Source of the DNA: CBDCWO01 sp965223405
GTDB lineage: Bacteria; Bacteroidota; Bacteroidia; Chitinophagales; Saprospiraceae
NCBI GenBank assembly: GCA_965223405.1
Contig: CBDCWO010000006.1
Coordinates: forward strand, 6,820,001-6,884,000
Direction of reading: 5' to 3'
DNA length: 64,000 bases
This document shows positions 15,949 to 25,494 of this stretch, one piece after another; within the stretch, counting starts at the first letter, position 1, and each line of letters begins with the position of its first letter. The translations under genes were made by a program, and so were the position numbers. The notes under the pieces were generated by a model. It ran no database searches and was not told where the DNA came from. It worked only from the letters and a program-made list of their open reading frames with translations.

Positions 15949-16667
15949 AACAAATTTGCCTTAAACAGGTTTTGAAAATGATAAGCCATTTTCTGTTTCA
16001 CTTCTTCCATTGAGATGCTTCTGCCCAATTCCTGAGAAAGAGAAGTTACCGTTTTCTCAGGATCAACGATTCCACAAGGAATTATTTTGTCAAAATAGTC
16101 TAAATTACTACTTATGTTAAATGCCAGTCCGTGCATGGTCACCCATCGACTTAGGTGCACTCCAATCGCGCAAATTTTACGTTGGATTTGATCTTTGGGG
16201 TCACCAACCCATACACCGGTGTATTTCTGGATTCTGAATCCTTTAATATTATAATCCGCCAATGTTCGAATGACTATTTCTTCCAAATACCGAATATATT
16301 TATGGATATCCGTAAAAAATTGATCTAGGTCCAAAATCGGGTAGCAAACGATCTGGCCGGGGCCATGATAAGTGATATCCCCTCCTCTGTTGATAGGAAA
16401 AACCTGAATTTGTTCCTGATCAATTTGCTGGTCAGAAATCAGAATATGTTCCTTTTTGCCTTTTTTACCCAGCGTAAATACATGGGGATGCTCGCAGAAA
16501 ATCAAATAATTACTTGCGTATGGATTACCTGCTCTTTTCTTTTCAATAATCGAATCCAATAAGGTTTTTTGACGATCCCAGGATTCCTGAAATTCAATCA
16601 ATTGCCAATCCTGGACAAAAACTTTTCTGCCACGATCGTTTTTAACCATTCCGGATTCTGATTTCAT
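15945..16667 (-). CDS. lipB: octanoyl-ACP:protein octanoyltransferase
   Basis: Transfers octanoate from ACP to lipoyl domains, the first step of lipoate synthesis. NRGGDITYHGPGQIVCYPI is the substrate loop; RKICAIGVHLSRWVTMHGLA carries the conserved Lys; the catalytic Cys is in IIPCGI. The frame is open to a TTG at 16715, but the ATG at 16667 better fits the family's N-terminus. No lipA is in the window. Confidence 0.94.
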   Translation of the reverse strand: MKSESGMVKNDRGRKVFVQDWQLIEFQESWDRQKTLLDSIIEKKRAGNPYASNYLIFCEHPHVFTLGKKGKKEHILISDQQIDQEQIQVFPINRGGDITYHGPGQIVCYPILDLDQFFTDIHKYIRYLEEIVIRTLADYNIKGFRIQKYTGVWVGDPKDQIQRKICAIGVHLSRWVTMHGLAFNISSNLDYFDKIIPCGIVDPEKTVTSLSQELGRSISMEEVKQKMAYHFQNLFKANLL

Positions 16668-16830
16668 TACACATTTATTTGACTCTTGGAAAAGCAAAGA
16701 TGAAAAATAATGCAATATATTTTGTTCTGAAAATGTTTATAGTAAAAGAGATGTCTAAACAAATTAATATTAGGAACTAATACAATACGTTAAATGTTCA
16801 TAAACAAAAGGATTTAACAAAATTTGTTTT

Positions 16831-16838
16831 TAAATTTG
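16831..16838 (+). promoter_or_regulatory. candidate -7 element upstream of the T9SS redoxin gene
   Basis: TAAATTTG matches TAnnTTTG, 49 bp before the ATG at 16887. The expected -33 TTTG is not obvious at the right distance, so it is tentative. Confidence 0.35.
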
Positions 16839-16886
16839 TGCTGTGCCTAAGGTTTGTTTTTTCATAATGAAACCTAAAGGGATCTC

Positions 16887-18614
16887 ATGAATATCAGGCT
16901 CGGATTACTCATCTTACTCTTTGGAGTTTGTAACTGTGTATTTGCACAGAAGGCCATTGATTTTGCTATAACGGATTCTAAAGGAAATTCCCACCAATTA
17001 TCCACCCTACTCGACCAAGGTAAATATGTGGTTTTAGAAATCTTCCATACTTTCTCACCTGAAAGTAATACCATAGCTTATGAAGTCCAAAAACTGTATG
17101 AAGAATGGGGAAAAGGCGAATTCCTAGTGGAATTTATGGCGCTCAGTAATCGGGATTTTGACAATAATAGTACCATAAACAAGTTTCAAAAGAAATACAG
17201 AGTGTCCTTTCCTCATGCCGGGCCCGAAGGAGATACTAAATCTGTAGTACAAACCTACACTAAAGGACCCTGGGGAAATTGGCCGCTGATCCCAACATTT
17301 ATCCTCATTACACCGGATTCAACAGTAATCCCTGTTATTCGTGGTAACAACAGTCAAGCCACAATTGATTCCATTGATCAGGCCCTACTATCTGCCGGAG
17401 CTATTAAGCCTTTCGTGGTCAAAGGTTCCGTAACCGTTAATGAAAAACCTCTTGAAAGAGTTCAGGTCAGAACTTCTCTCCCATCTTCCGTTGTGAATGA
17501 TAAGACTACAGTGACCGATGAGGAAGGTGAGTTTATTTTGGTATTCGATCAGATTCCGGAAGACAGACAATTGCAGGTATTACCTTCCAAAAATGATGAT
17601 CATGACAACGGTGTAAGTACTTTCGATCTGGTATTCATGATTAAACACATATTGGGATCAGAAGTTTTTGACGATCCGCTCAAGTATATCGCAGCTGATG
17701 TCAATCGAAGCGGAACTATCACCGCTACAGACGTTGTAGAAACTAAAAAATTAATTCTACTTATTGATACCGCATTCAAAAACAATACCTCCTGGAGATT
17801 TATCCCAAAGGAGTATGAATTTAAAGACCCTACAGCGCCACTATCAGAAATATTTCCAGAATATATTCCCTTAGATAATATCATCTCAAATATTGACAGA
17901 CCAAATTTTGTAGGAATTAAAATCGGAGATGTAACATTTAGCGCCAAGCCAACAATTGCAAATAATCAAGAATTAGAACAACGAACTAATTTTTTCTCAC
18001 TGTCATATTTTTCAGAAATAGCATTGAATGGTACCAAGGTGCACTTTTATCTGAATCATGAGGAGTCTATCCTGGGATTCCAAATGTCCATAGGTATGAA
18101 AGGAACTACGATGGAAATCGATCGCATTTCCTCTTCTCAACTTCCTGGATGGAATGAAAATGATTACTTCAAGGATAAGGACAAAATTAAAATTTCTTAC
18201 GCATCAGGTCAGTCTTCCAGGATAAGCTCAGATGTTCCCCTTTTTACAATTGAATTGAAAAATCCCCTGAGCAAGCCTGTTTCATGGTATCTGGATCATG
18301 AGATCCCTCCAGAATTTTATGATTCAAGGCATAACATATGGCCCATTTCAATAACCGAGTCTGCAAGTGGTTCGAATACCCGATTAAGCCCAAATCCATC
18401 AGTTACCAATAACCTTACGGTGAGGTCCGACAAATCCGATATTTCTTCAATCCAACTATTTAGCCTGAATGGGGCCCATATTAAAACCTACTATTTCGGT
18501 CAGGTTTCCTACGCTTCTTTCGAGTTACCTGCAACGATGAAGGCTGGAACATATCATTTGAAAATTGAAAAGTCAAATGGTACAGTGGAAACGAAGCGGC
18601 TGGTAAAAATTTAG
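16887..18614 (+). CDS. T9SS-secreted redoxin/dockerin-like protein
   Basis: A 575-aa exported protein with several modules. A signal peptide (about 1-21, ending VFAQ) is followed by a thioredoxin/AhpC-like domain (about 22-165) in which the usual CxxC is absent, FHTFSPESN standing at the active-site position. Next comes a carboxypeptidase-regulatory-like beta module (about 175-225, VKGSVTVNEKPLERVQV), then a dockerin-like pair (about 235-290: NGVSTFDLVFMIKHILG and ADVNRSGTITATDVVETKK, an EF-hand-type calcium loop). A cohesin-like beta domain (about 365-490) and a T9SS sorting domain (about 500-575, LSPNPSVTNNLTV) complete it. It is probably a surface or secreted scaffold rather than an active thiol reductase. 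Confidence 0.85.
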   Translation: MNIRLGLLILLFGVCNCVFAQKAIDFAITDSKGNSHQLSTLLDQGKYVVLEIFHTFSPESNTIAYEVQKLYEEWGKGEFLVEFMALSNRDFDNNSTINKFQKKYRVSFPHAGPEGDTKSVVQTYTKGPWGNWPLIPTFILITPDSTVIPVIRGNNSQATIDSIDQALLSAGAIKPFVVKGSVTVNEKPLERVQVRTSLPSSVVNDKTTVTDEEGEFILVFDQIPEDRQLQVLPSKNDDHDNGVSTFDLVFMIKHILGSEVFDDPLKYIAADVNRSGTITATDVVETKKLILLIDTAFKNNTSWRFIPKEYEFKDPTAPLSEIFPEYIPLDNIISNIDRPNFVGIKIGDVTFSAKPTIANNQELEQRTNFFSLSYFSEIALNGTKVHFYLNHEESILGFQMSIGMKGTTMEIDRISSSQLPGWNENDYFKDKDKIKISYASGQSSRISSDVPLFTIELKNPLSKPVSWYLDHEIPPEFYDSRHNIWPISITESASGSNTRLSPNPSVTNNLTVRSDKSDISSIQLFSLNGAHIKTYYFGQVSYASFELPATMKAGTYHLKIEKSNGTVETKRLVKI

Positions 18615-18734
18615 TAATTCACAGAGAATCTAATCCAAAATTTATCAACATACCAATTCACAATCTTTTTGCATCTCTTGGCTGAAGGGTTACAATAATT
18701 TGGGTTATTTTTGTGGCAAAGTATAAAACTAATC

Positions 18735-19424
18735 ATGACAGAATTTAAATTTTTAGGCCATGCCACCATATGGGTTAATATGAATGGAAAGAAGCTATTG
18801 TTTGATCCGTTCATATCTCCTAATCCTGCCGCCAAAGATATTGATATTGATGGATTGGAGGTGGATTACATCTTACTTTCTCATGGTCATGGTGATCATG
18901 TAGCTGATTTAGAACGGATTGCGAAAAATACAGGAGCTTTGTTGATTTCCAGTTTTGAGTTGGTTTCTTATTACGAAGAAATGGGGATTAAAGGTCATCC
19001 GATGAATACCGGAGGTAAAAAATCATTTGATTTTGGTACAGTAAAGCTGGTCAATGCGGTACATTCGAACAAAATGCCCGATGGTAGCTATGGGGGACCA
19101 AATTTAGGATTCGTAGTGTGGAACCAAGATATATGCTTCTACTATGCCGGGGATACGGCACTGACTATGGATATGAAGTTGATCCCTTTAATTTGCCCTC
19201 CACTGGATTTAGCTATTTTGCCTGTAGGTGATAATTTTACTATGGGATATGAAGATGCTATCTTAGCTTGTGACTTTATCCAATGTGATAAAGTACTGGG
19301 AATGCATTTTGATACTTTTGGATATATTGAAATCGACCATCAGGAGGCAGTACAAGCTTTCAAGACGGGCAACAAAGAATTAGTCCTTCCGGAAGTCGGA
19401 TCCTCAATCACAATAGGTCAATAA
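18735..19424 (+). CDS. UPF0173 family metal-dependent hydrolase
   Basis: A metallo-beta-lactamase-fold hydrolase of about 229 aa. FLGHATIWVNMNGKKLLFDPF opens the fold; LLSHGHGDHVAD is the metal-binding HxHxDH; YYAGDTALTMDM and GMHFDTFGYIEID give further ligands. This matches UPF0173 (YtkL-like), whose substrate is unknown. The ATG at 18735 is preferred to the upstream in-frame ATG at 18711 because the family begins with the FLGHA strand. parA starts 4 bp after its stop. Confidence 0.92.
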   Translation: MTEFKFLGHATIWVNMNGKKLLFDPFISPNPAAKDIDIDGLEVDYILLSHGHGDHVADLERIAKNTGALLISSFELVSYYEEMGIKGHPMNTGGKKSFDFGTVKLVNAVHSNKMPDGSYGGPNLGFVVWNQDICFYYAGDTALTMDMKLIPLICPPLDLAILPVGDNFTMGYEDAILACDFIQCDKVLGMHFDTFGYIEIDHQEAVQAFKTGNKELVLPEVGSSITIGQ

Positions 19425-19428
19425 CCAT

Positions 19429-20202
19429 ATGAGTAAAATAATTGCCATTGCAAATCAAAAAGGAGGAGTAGGTAAAACAACTACTGCAATCAACCTGGCG
19501 GCAGCGCTCTCAATCCTGGAATACAAAATACTGCTGGTCGATGCTGATCCACAAGCCAATGCGACAACATGTGCCGGATTGAATCCTGATGATATGGAAT
19601 ACAGTATTTATGATTGTATCGTCAATCAAATTTTGGCCGAAGAGGCTATTATGCCGACTAAAACACCCAACCTGGATATACTTCCCAGCCATGTAGATCT
19701 CGTGGGTGCTGAAATAGAACTGGTGAATTTACCTGATAGAGAATTTGTATTACGAAGTATTCTGGAACCGGTTCGACCAAAGTATGATTTCATCTTTATC
19801 GACTGCCTTCCTTCTTTGGGACTTATTACGGTCAATAGCCTTGTGGCTGCTGATTCGGTGATAATTCCAATTCAATGTGAAATATTTGCCCTGGAAGGAC
19901 TGGCAAAACTTAAAAATACCATCTCATTGGTTCAAGAGGAATTGAATCCGAAGCTCGAAATTGAAGGAATTCTATTATCGATGTACGATCGCAGGTTGCG
20001 GTTGGCAAATATGGTATTGGAAGAAGTTCGTACAAATTCAGATTACCCGGTTTTTGACACCGTCATCCATCGCAATTCAAAGATCAGCGAAGCTCCGGGC
20101 CTGAGACAGCCGGTAATAATGTATGATGCTTCCAGTAAGGGTACTATTAATTTCTTGAATTTAGCCGATGAATTCGCAGCCAATAACCAGGCTTTTGTTT
20201 AA
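19429..20202 (+). CDS. parA: chromosome partitioning ATPase ParA/Soj
   Basis: A 257-aa Walker-type ATPase that moves ParB-parS complexes for chromosome segregation. The deviant Walker A KGGVGKTTTA is at residues 11-20; VDADPQANAT is Walker A'; FIDCLPSLG is Walker B. The short N-terminus without a helix-turn-helix is the chromosomal Soj type. parB follows after 22 bp and DUF5683 after that, the usual Bacteroidota order. Confidence 0.96.
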   Translation: MSKIIAIANQKGGVGKTTTAINLAAALSILEYKILLVDADPQANATTCAGLNPDDMEYSIYDCIVNQILAEEAIMPTKTPNLDILPSHVDLVGAEIELVNLPDREFVLRSILEPVRPKYDFIFIDCLPSLGLITVNSLVAADSVIIPIQCEIFALEGLAKLKNTISLVQEELNPKLEIEGILLSMYDRRLRLANMVLEEVRTNSDYPVFDTVIHRNSKISEAPGLRQPVIMYDASSKGTINFLNLADEFAANNQAFV

Positions 20203-20224
20203 CACCATTGTAAGATGAAAAATT

Positions 20225-21112
20225 ATGAGTAATTCTGATAAAACTAAAAAATCTGAACTGGGAAAAGGCATACGAGCTTTATTGAATACCTCTCAGGAGA
20301 CATCCAAAGTGAAAAGACCGGTTTCCTCAAAAACCATCAATGAAATTCAAATCAAATATATCCAGGCTAATCCACAGCAACCACGAAATCATTTTGATTC
20401 ACAAAAATTACAAGAACTTGCCGAAAGTATCAAAATCCATGGTTTGATCCAACCTGTCACAGTGAGAAAACTTGGCCCCCAGATGTATCAATTGATCTCC
20501 GGTGAAAGGAGACTTAAAGCAGCTCAATTAGCAGGTCTTCGTGCGATCCCTGCCTATGTGAGAACTGCAAATGATCAGTCGTTAATTGAAATGGCTTTGG
20601 TAGAGAACATTCAGCGCGAAGACTTGAATGCAGTGGAAGTTGCCATCAGTCTGCAAAGGTTATTGGACGAATGTAACCTTACTCATGATATGCTGGCCGA
20701 ACGAGTAGGTAAAGACAGAAGTACTATTACCAATTACATTCGAATCCTCAAATTGCCGCCTGAGATACAACAAGCGATCAAAGTAAAATCATTGTCAATG
20801 GGGCATGCTAAGGCCATATTGAGCCTTGAAAAGCTTGAAGATCAATTATGGGCTTATAAAGAAATAGTTCAGAAGAATATGTCTGTCCGGGCCGCTGAAA
20901 AATGGACAAAAAACTTACGTAATCAAAAATCTGTTTTAAAAACTCAAAAAACTGATCTTCCCTTCGAATACGTACAAATTAGGCAGAAACTAATGGATAA
21001 GTTTGACACCAAAGTGGATTTGAAAAGGAATAGCAAAGGGAAAGGAGCTATCACCATTCACTTTCACTCCGATGACGATTTAAACCACTTTTTGGAGCAA
21101 TTGGACCTATAA
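20225..21112 (+). CDS. parB: chromosome partitioning protein ParB/Spo0J
   Basis: A 295-aa CTP-dependent clamp that loads at parS. The N-terminal ParB domain includes NPQQPRNHFD and ISGERRLKAAQLAGL (about 80-100), with the GERR nucleotide-binding box, then VENIQREDLNAVE. A helix-turn-helix follows (about 150-180, MLAERVGKDRSTITNYIRIL), and the C-terminal dimerisation domain covers about 240-295. An ATP/CTP-binding GERR box and MGHAKAIL confirm the family. I did not find a parS-like palindrome in the window. Confidence 0.96.
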   Translation: MSNSDKTKKSELGKGIRALLNTSQETSKVKRPVSSKTINEIQIKYIQANPQQPRNHFDSQKLQELAESIKIHGLIQPVTVRKLGPQMYQLISGERRLKAAQLAGLRAIPAYVRTANDQSLIEMALVENIQREDLNAVEVAISLQRLLDECNLTHDMLAERVGKDRSTITNYIRILKLPPEIQQAIKVKSLSMGHAKAILSLEKLEDQLWAYKEIVQKNMSVRAAEKWTKNLRNQKSVLKTQKTDLPFEYVQIRQKLMDKFDTKVDLKRNSKGKGAITIHFHSDDDLNHFLEQLDL

Positions 21113-21127
21113 TTGCGTTTATCCATT

Positions 21128-21766
21128 ATGCGCTGTCCATCATTAACTAATAATTGCATCAAGGTTTTCCTGGTCTTACTATTTGTTTTTGCTCAAAATT
21201 CCTTTCTCAATTCCCAGGTACATGTTGATTCCACTCGATCTTCTGACACGTTGGACATGCAGGAAGATATACTGATTAAAGCAATGATTTCCGACACCCT
21301 ATTTCAAAAGGATAGTTTAGCTCCCAAGTTACCAGTTCCAAAGAAATCGGTCATTTATTCCCTCATCCTTCCCGGAGCTGGACAGGTATATAACCGTCGT
21401 GCCTGGAAGGTTCCGATCATCTATGCCGGGTTGGGCACCGGAATTTATTTTATCATAGATAACCGAAAAAATTATCGGGAGTTCAGAGATGCGTTTATCA
21501 CCCGAAAAGCCGGTGGAAAGGATATATATGAAGGGGTATATTCAGATGAAGGGCTCAAGGCAATCAGAGATATTTATCGAAAACGTATGGAACAATCCTA
21601 CTTTGGTACTTTTTTCGTTTATTTACTGAATGGTATTGAGGCCTATGTCGATGCGCATTTGCAAAACTTCGATATTAGTGAAGATTTATCTCTGCGCTTC
21701 AGACCAAAATGGGATCTTTATCCCGACGGGGCACAGGTAGGAATTGCACTCCATCTCCAATTTTGA
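21128..21766 (+). CDS. DUF5683 domain membrane protein
   Basis: About 212 aa: an N-terminal signal or anchor (FLVLLFVFAQNSFLNSQ), a variable acidic linker, then the DUF5683 core from about residue 75 (SVIYSLILPGAGQVYNRRAW) with two hydrophobic helices and DAHLQNFDIS. The function is unknown, but the gene follows parAB in many Bacteroidota. The frame begins at a TTG directly after the parB stop (21113); the ATG at 21128 is the more usual start. In many relatives dapB and lepB follow; here the next gene is a convergent sulfatase. Confidence 0.85.
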   Translation: MRCPSLTNNCIKVFLVLLFVFAQNSFLNSQVHVDSTRSSDTLDMQEDILIKAMISDTLFQKDSLAPKLPVPKKSVIYSLILPGAGQVYNRRAWKVPIIYAGLGTGIYFIIDNRKNYREFRDAFITRKAGGKDIYEGVYSDEGLKAIRDIYRKRMEQSYFGTFFVYLLNGIEAYVDAHLQNFDISEDLSLRFRPKWDLYPDGAQVGIALHLQF

Positions 21767-21847
21767 CTTGCGAAGGTAACACACCCCATTCATCCTGCGT
21801 GGACAGTATAGATAGATAATATTAAATGCGAAATTGAGATTGATGTT

Positions 21848-23389
21848 TCATTCAGGTGGAACCAGGTATTTTCGTCGCAAGTTGGCCAATTTTTCAATCA
21901 TCTCCTCTCGTAGCTGTACAAAATTGGCATTGGCATATAAGTTTGTTCTCTCCTCCGGATCAGTATGCAGATCGTACAATTCCCATGAATCGATTACATC
22001 ATAAAAATGAATTAATTTATATCTATCGGTACGCACTCCATAATGAGGAATGGCCCCAAAACCTTTTTCGTAATAATGGTAATATACCGCATCTCTCCAT
22101 TCAGGATTGGTTTCCAACCATAGGGGGCGTAAGGATTTCCCTTGCATATCATTCGGAGTAGAAATACCCGCCACATCAAGTAATGTGGGAGCAATATCAA
22201 GGTTTTGTGTTAGGTGTGAAGTAACTGAATTCCTTTTGATCTCTTTTGGGAATTTGATTATAAGAGGAGTCCGCATAGCTTCTTCATACATGAATCGCTT
22301 ATCGAATAAGCCGTGTTCTCCCAGAAAGAATCCTTGATCTGAGGTATAAACTACTATTGTATTTTCTGCGATCCCTTGATCACTCAAAAATTCTAAAACC
22401 GCCCCTACACTTTGATCAACGGATACAATACAGCGTAAGTAGTCTTCTAAATAGCGACGGTATTTCCAGACATCTAACTGCTTGTTATTATTTCTTATCC
22501 TATGAAATTCCGTCTCTTCCTTCTTGTAGCTATCTTTCCAGATCTCAAGTTCATTCTGAGTGAGGCGGTCCAAACGGCGCCAATACTCTGATGGGGCCCA
22601 AAAGTTGACCGGGACTGTATCACATTCATTACATGGAACTTTGAAGTCCATCCGGATATCCATATGATCTCTAACTGTCAGCAATTGCTTCTTAAGTGCA
22701 TTCCGCCCTTCATAATCATCATAAAACGAATTGGGCAGAGGAAAATCCTTTTCGTCAAACAACTCCAGGTTCTCCAATGCCGGCATCCAACTTCGATGTG
22801 GTGCCTTATGGTGCATCATTAGGCAGAAGGGCTGGTCTTTCTTTTGTCTATTTAGCCACTCCAAAGATAACTCGGTGATGATATCTGTCACATAACCGGA
22901 ATACACCGTATCTTTTCCGAGTTTGATAAAATCAGGATTGTAATAATCTCCTTGACCGGGTAGCACATTCCAATAATCGAATCCTGTGGGTGGGCTTTTT
23001 AAATGCCACTTACCTATAAGCGCAGTCCGATAACCATTTTGTTGCAATAATTTAGGTAAGGTTTGCTGATTACCGTCAAATTTTTTTTCATTTCCTGGAA
23101 TACCATTTAAATGTGAAAACTTCCCCGTGAGAATCACAGCCCGACTAGGAGCACAAAGTGAATTGGTTACCAAGGAAGTGTTAAACAGCATCCCCTCTTC
23201 GGCTATTTTATCGATGTTTGGAGTCTTAATTAGGTCAGATTTATATGCGCTTATAGCCTGGTAGGCATGATCATCGGACATTATAAAAACAATATTGGGT
23301 TGATTAGCATCCTGTCCGGTAGGTGGACCTGTACATGACCAAAATGAAAAACCCATAATGGTGATAGCAATAAATGGGGCAAACTTCAT
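21848..23389 (-). CDS. sulfatase, lipoprotein
   Basis: A 513-aa type I sulfatase of the alkaline phosphatase superfamily. NIVFIMSDDHAYQA holds the first metal-binding aspartates; LCAPSRAVILTG contains Cys79, the residue converted to formylglycine; IGKWHL carries the conserved Lys and His; YTSDQGFFLGEHG and the C-terminal ELYDLHTDPEERTNL close the domain. The signal FSFWSC gives a lipoprotein. Domain pattern resembles heparan/N-sulfoglucosamine-type and mucin-acting sulfatases; the polysaccharide target is not predictable. It stands alone, without SusC/D or glycosidase genes. Confidence 0.93.
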   Translation of the reverse strand: MKFAPFIAITIMGFSFWSCTGPPTGQDANQPNIVFIMSDDHAYQAISAYKSDLIKTPNIDKIAEEGMLFNTSLVTNSLCAPSRAVILTGKFSHLNGIPGNEKKFDGNQQTLPKLLQQNGYRTALIGKWHLKSPPTGFDYWNVLPGQGDYYNPDFIKLGKDTVYSGYVTDIITELSLEWLNRQKKDQPFCLMMHHKAPHRSWMPALENLELFDEKDFPLPNSFYDDYEGRNALKKQLLTVRDHMDIRMDFKVPCNECDTVPVNFWAPSEYWRRLDRLTQNELEIWKDSYKKEETEFHRIRNNNKQLDVWKYRRYLEDYLRCIVSVDQSVGAVLEFLSDQGIAENTIVVYTSDQGFFLGEHGLFDKRFMYEEAMRTPLIIKFPKEIKRNSVTSHLTQNLDIAPTLLDVAGISTPNDMQGKSLRPLWLETNPEWRDAVYYHYYEKGFGAIPHYGVRTDRYKLIHFYDVIDSWELYDLHTDPEERTNLYANANFVQLREEMIEKLANLRRKYLVPPE

Positions 23390-23513
23390 AAGTAATAAAT
23401 TCAGGACATTTTCTATAGTTTAAAGAATTTGAGACGTTTGTAAAATATGAGACTGTATTCACATGATCAAAATAACTAGCTAAATTTCAATTTAAACAGC
23501 CTAGGGTCATAGA

Positions 23514-24056
23514 TTAAATGGACCGCTCATAAGCCTCTATTATCCATTTCTTTAGTTCCCCATCTATTTGCTCTGGTGTTTCCAAACGTACCCGATGGGT
23601 ACACATAGTCCCGAAGGGACCCGAATGCTCCAACCTATCCGTAATGGGTTTGTCTTTAAGCTTAAAGCCCAAATCAATTCTGGTTTTGGTTGACGGTTTT
23701 ATCAAGAGAAATTGTCTTTTGCGAATGATACTTACACTTCCTTTTTTAGGTGTAATAGTAACATCCCTGCCCAATGATGAGACAAAAGAAATAAGCTTTT
23801 CATATATCGGCAATAGGACTTCTTTTCCTTTATATTGATTCTTTACCAGATCGTCATCTGTGATATCTTCATCCTTGGATAACAAAACGATCGTATTGGC
23901 AAAACCATGGGTAACCTGATATTCGGACTTCAGAAAATTAACGGCTTCACTATGCTTCGCAAACGACTTTTCAATTAATAGTTTTTTCCACTCTGACAAA
24001 GATTTACCCGTTTTTTCAGGCATATTGTCAATCATGGTTTTAGTTGCTTTGTCCAT
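23514..24056 (-). CDS. DUF4287 + DUF5655 domain protein
   Basis: About 180 aa, cytoplasmic. The N-terminal DUF4287 helical domain (MIDNMPEKTGKSLSEWKKLL, then VTHGFANTIV) is followed by DUF5655 (about 85-180, including FLLIKPSTKTRIDLGFKLK and THRVRLETPEQIDGELKKW). The pairing is common in bacteria and has no established function. The ATG at 24056 is preferred to an in-frame upstream codon at 24092 because the DUF4287 domain starts right after it. Confidence 0.85.
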   Translation of the reverse strand: MDKATKTMIDNMPEKTGKSLSEWKKLLIEKSFAKHSEAVNFLKSEYQVTHGFANTIVLLSKDEDITDDDLVKNQYKGKEVLLPIYEKLISFVSSLGRDVTITPKKGSVSIIRKRQFLLIKPSTKTRIDLGFKLKDKPITDRLEHSGPFGTMCTHRVRLETPEQIDGELKKWIIEAYERSI

Positions 24057-24412
24057 CTGTTGATATTTATAATTATCTCCCAAGATAATCATCTTGAAAA
24101 ATTTGATTGGCTTTGCATGTCCATAAATATCTTAAAATCTTCCAGAGGGAAGATCCGAAAGCAGGTTATCTAGGACGTATCCAATTCAATTGAGCAATTT
24201 ATCCGGGAATAATGCGTACCAGGATCCAGGTTCAGCTTCTAGTCATATTCATAAATAGCTGCCAGCTGACTGTAACAATCTTCTGAATCCTCAAGATTCA
24301 AGGTTCAGAAATCCCGGAATTATCAAAGGTCATGGTACTTTGAGAATTATGCAATTGAAAATCCATCACCTACTTACCTAATTAATTAACCAATGAAGAG
24401 TACATCCTTTAA
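24057..24412. other. gap with two small hairpins, no gene seen
   Basis: ATCTTCC-AGAG-GGAAGAT forms a hairpin at 24137-24154. TTCTGAA and TTCAGAA (24281-24310) enclose a nested GAATC/GATTC pair. Neither has a clear T-run. They may act as transcript ends for the RidA gene. No open frame of note. Confidence 0.35.
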
Positions 24413-24811
24413 TCAAATGATAGCTTGAGCTTCAATCTCTATCAGAAAGCCTTGATTTGCCAAACCATTAACACCAATCCAGGTGCTGGCAGGAGGAGCC
24501 AAATTTCCGAATTTTTGTTTTATCATCCGGGAAATGATTATACCATCCTCTGGTTTGTAATTGACTTTGTAGATCCTCAACATGACAATGTCCTCTAAAG
24601 TACCGTCTGCAGCTTTTACTGCAATTTCAAGATTGTCCAATGACTTAGCTGTTTGCAAAGCTAAATCATCTTCACCAATCAAATTTTGATTTTCATCCCA
24701 GGCGACTTGGCCAGATATAAACACAAATTTACCTGGGCTGGAAACCGATATTTGCGAAAATCCAAATTGGCTGGAATCAAACAATTCTTCAGGGTTAATT
24801 TTTTCCTTCAT
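24413..24811 (-). CDS. RidA family protein
   Basis: A 132-aa YjgF/YER057c/UK114-fold protein, a trimer that in RidA proper hydrolyses reactive enamines/imines. VFISGQVAWDENQ and the C-terminal RPAST-like region PPASTWIGVNGLANQGFLIEIEAQA are recognisable. The catalytic Arg of true RidA (in the R..RP motif) is not conserved here, so an imine deaminase role is doubtful and it may belong to a related Rid subgroup. The NTF2-like and SCP2-like genes lie upstream on the same strand, but spacing of 70-115 bp does not prove an operon. Confidence 0.85.
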   Translation of the reverse strand: MKEKINPEELFDSSQFGFSQISVSSPGKFVFISGQVAWDENQNLIGEDDLALQTAKSLDNLEIAVKAADGTLEDIVMLRIYKVNYKPEDGIIISRMIKQKFGNLAPPASTWIGVNGLANQGFLIEIEAQAII

Positions 24812-24883
24812 AATATGATGTTATAAATGACCACCGGGTAGACAATATGTAAACTTTGAAAACACTCATAAACATAATTCTAT

Positions 24884-25378
24884 TTACTCCGGTTTATTGG
24901 TTGAGCTCACACAATCAATTTTCCATTCGTCATTGTGTTTTGTGTAAATTGCAGTCCATGCAAAATGGGTTTCTCCTTCTACCCTAATCCCATCCTCACC
25001 CATATAATTAACTTTGACTATCTTATCTACAATAATATAGGCCATAGTACCATCATCCGAAAACCTAATGATAGGCTCTTGGAGATCGTCCCATTTGATG
25101 AACTCCACTGAGGAGAAATAATCGTGGTACCTGGAAATAGTCTCTTCGGTGGTAGGGCTGGTAATTTCTCCTCTATTGACTGAAATAAAATCTTCCGAAA
25201 GTTGATTTGCAAATGCGATTGAATCTTTATTGAAGTGATAATCTCTTTGCGCCCGGTGAAGTTCTAAAATTTTGGCTCTCTCTTCAGCGAGATTTGGTCC
25301 TTCTACTGAATTACAACAAATAAATAAGCAAATAAAAAATAAGAAATGGGATTTGGGGTATAAGGATTGCTTGTTCAT
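24884..25378 (-). CDS. NTF2-like (SnoaL/DUF4440-type) lipoprotein
   Basis: About 164 aa. The signal LFFICLFICCNS suggests a lipoprotein. One NTF2-fold domain follows with an N-terminal helix (AEERAKILELHRAQRDYHFNKDS), SEDFISVNRGEI and a closing FAWTAIYTKHNDEWKID strand, typical of DUF4440-like proteins that bind small ligands. No catalytic assignment is possible. The ATG at 25378 is chosen over an in-frame start at 25420 because it gives a normal signal peptide. Confidence 0.8.
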   Translation of the reverse strand: MNKQSLYPKSHFLFFICLFICCNSVEGPNLAEERAKILELHRAQRDYHFNKDSIAFANQLSEDFISVNRGEITSPTTEETISRYHDYFSSVEFIKWDDLQEPIIRFSDDGTMAYIIVDKIVKVNYMGEDGIRVEGETHFAWTAIYTKHNDEWKIDCVSSTNKPE

Positions 25379-25494
25379 ATCACCTAATTTAGACAATGAT
25401 ATTCTAGAATTTGAAGACAAAGCCTCACTTTATGGCTAAATCGTCATGAGTATTCACAATAATGGTTATGGTTCCATGCGGTCAGATCCGGGTA

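Noticed and set aside
19429..21112. ParAB as evidence of a plasmid
   Set aside because: Both are chromosomal Soj/Spo0J types followed by DUF5683, the usual chromosomal order, amid housekeeping genes.
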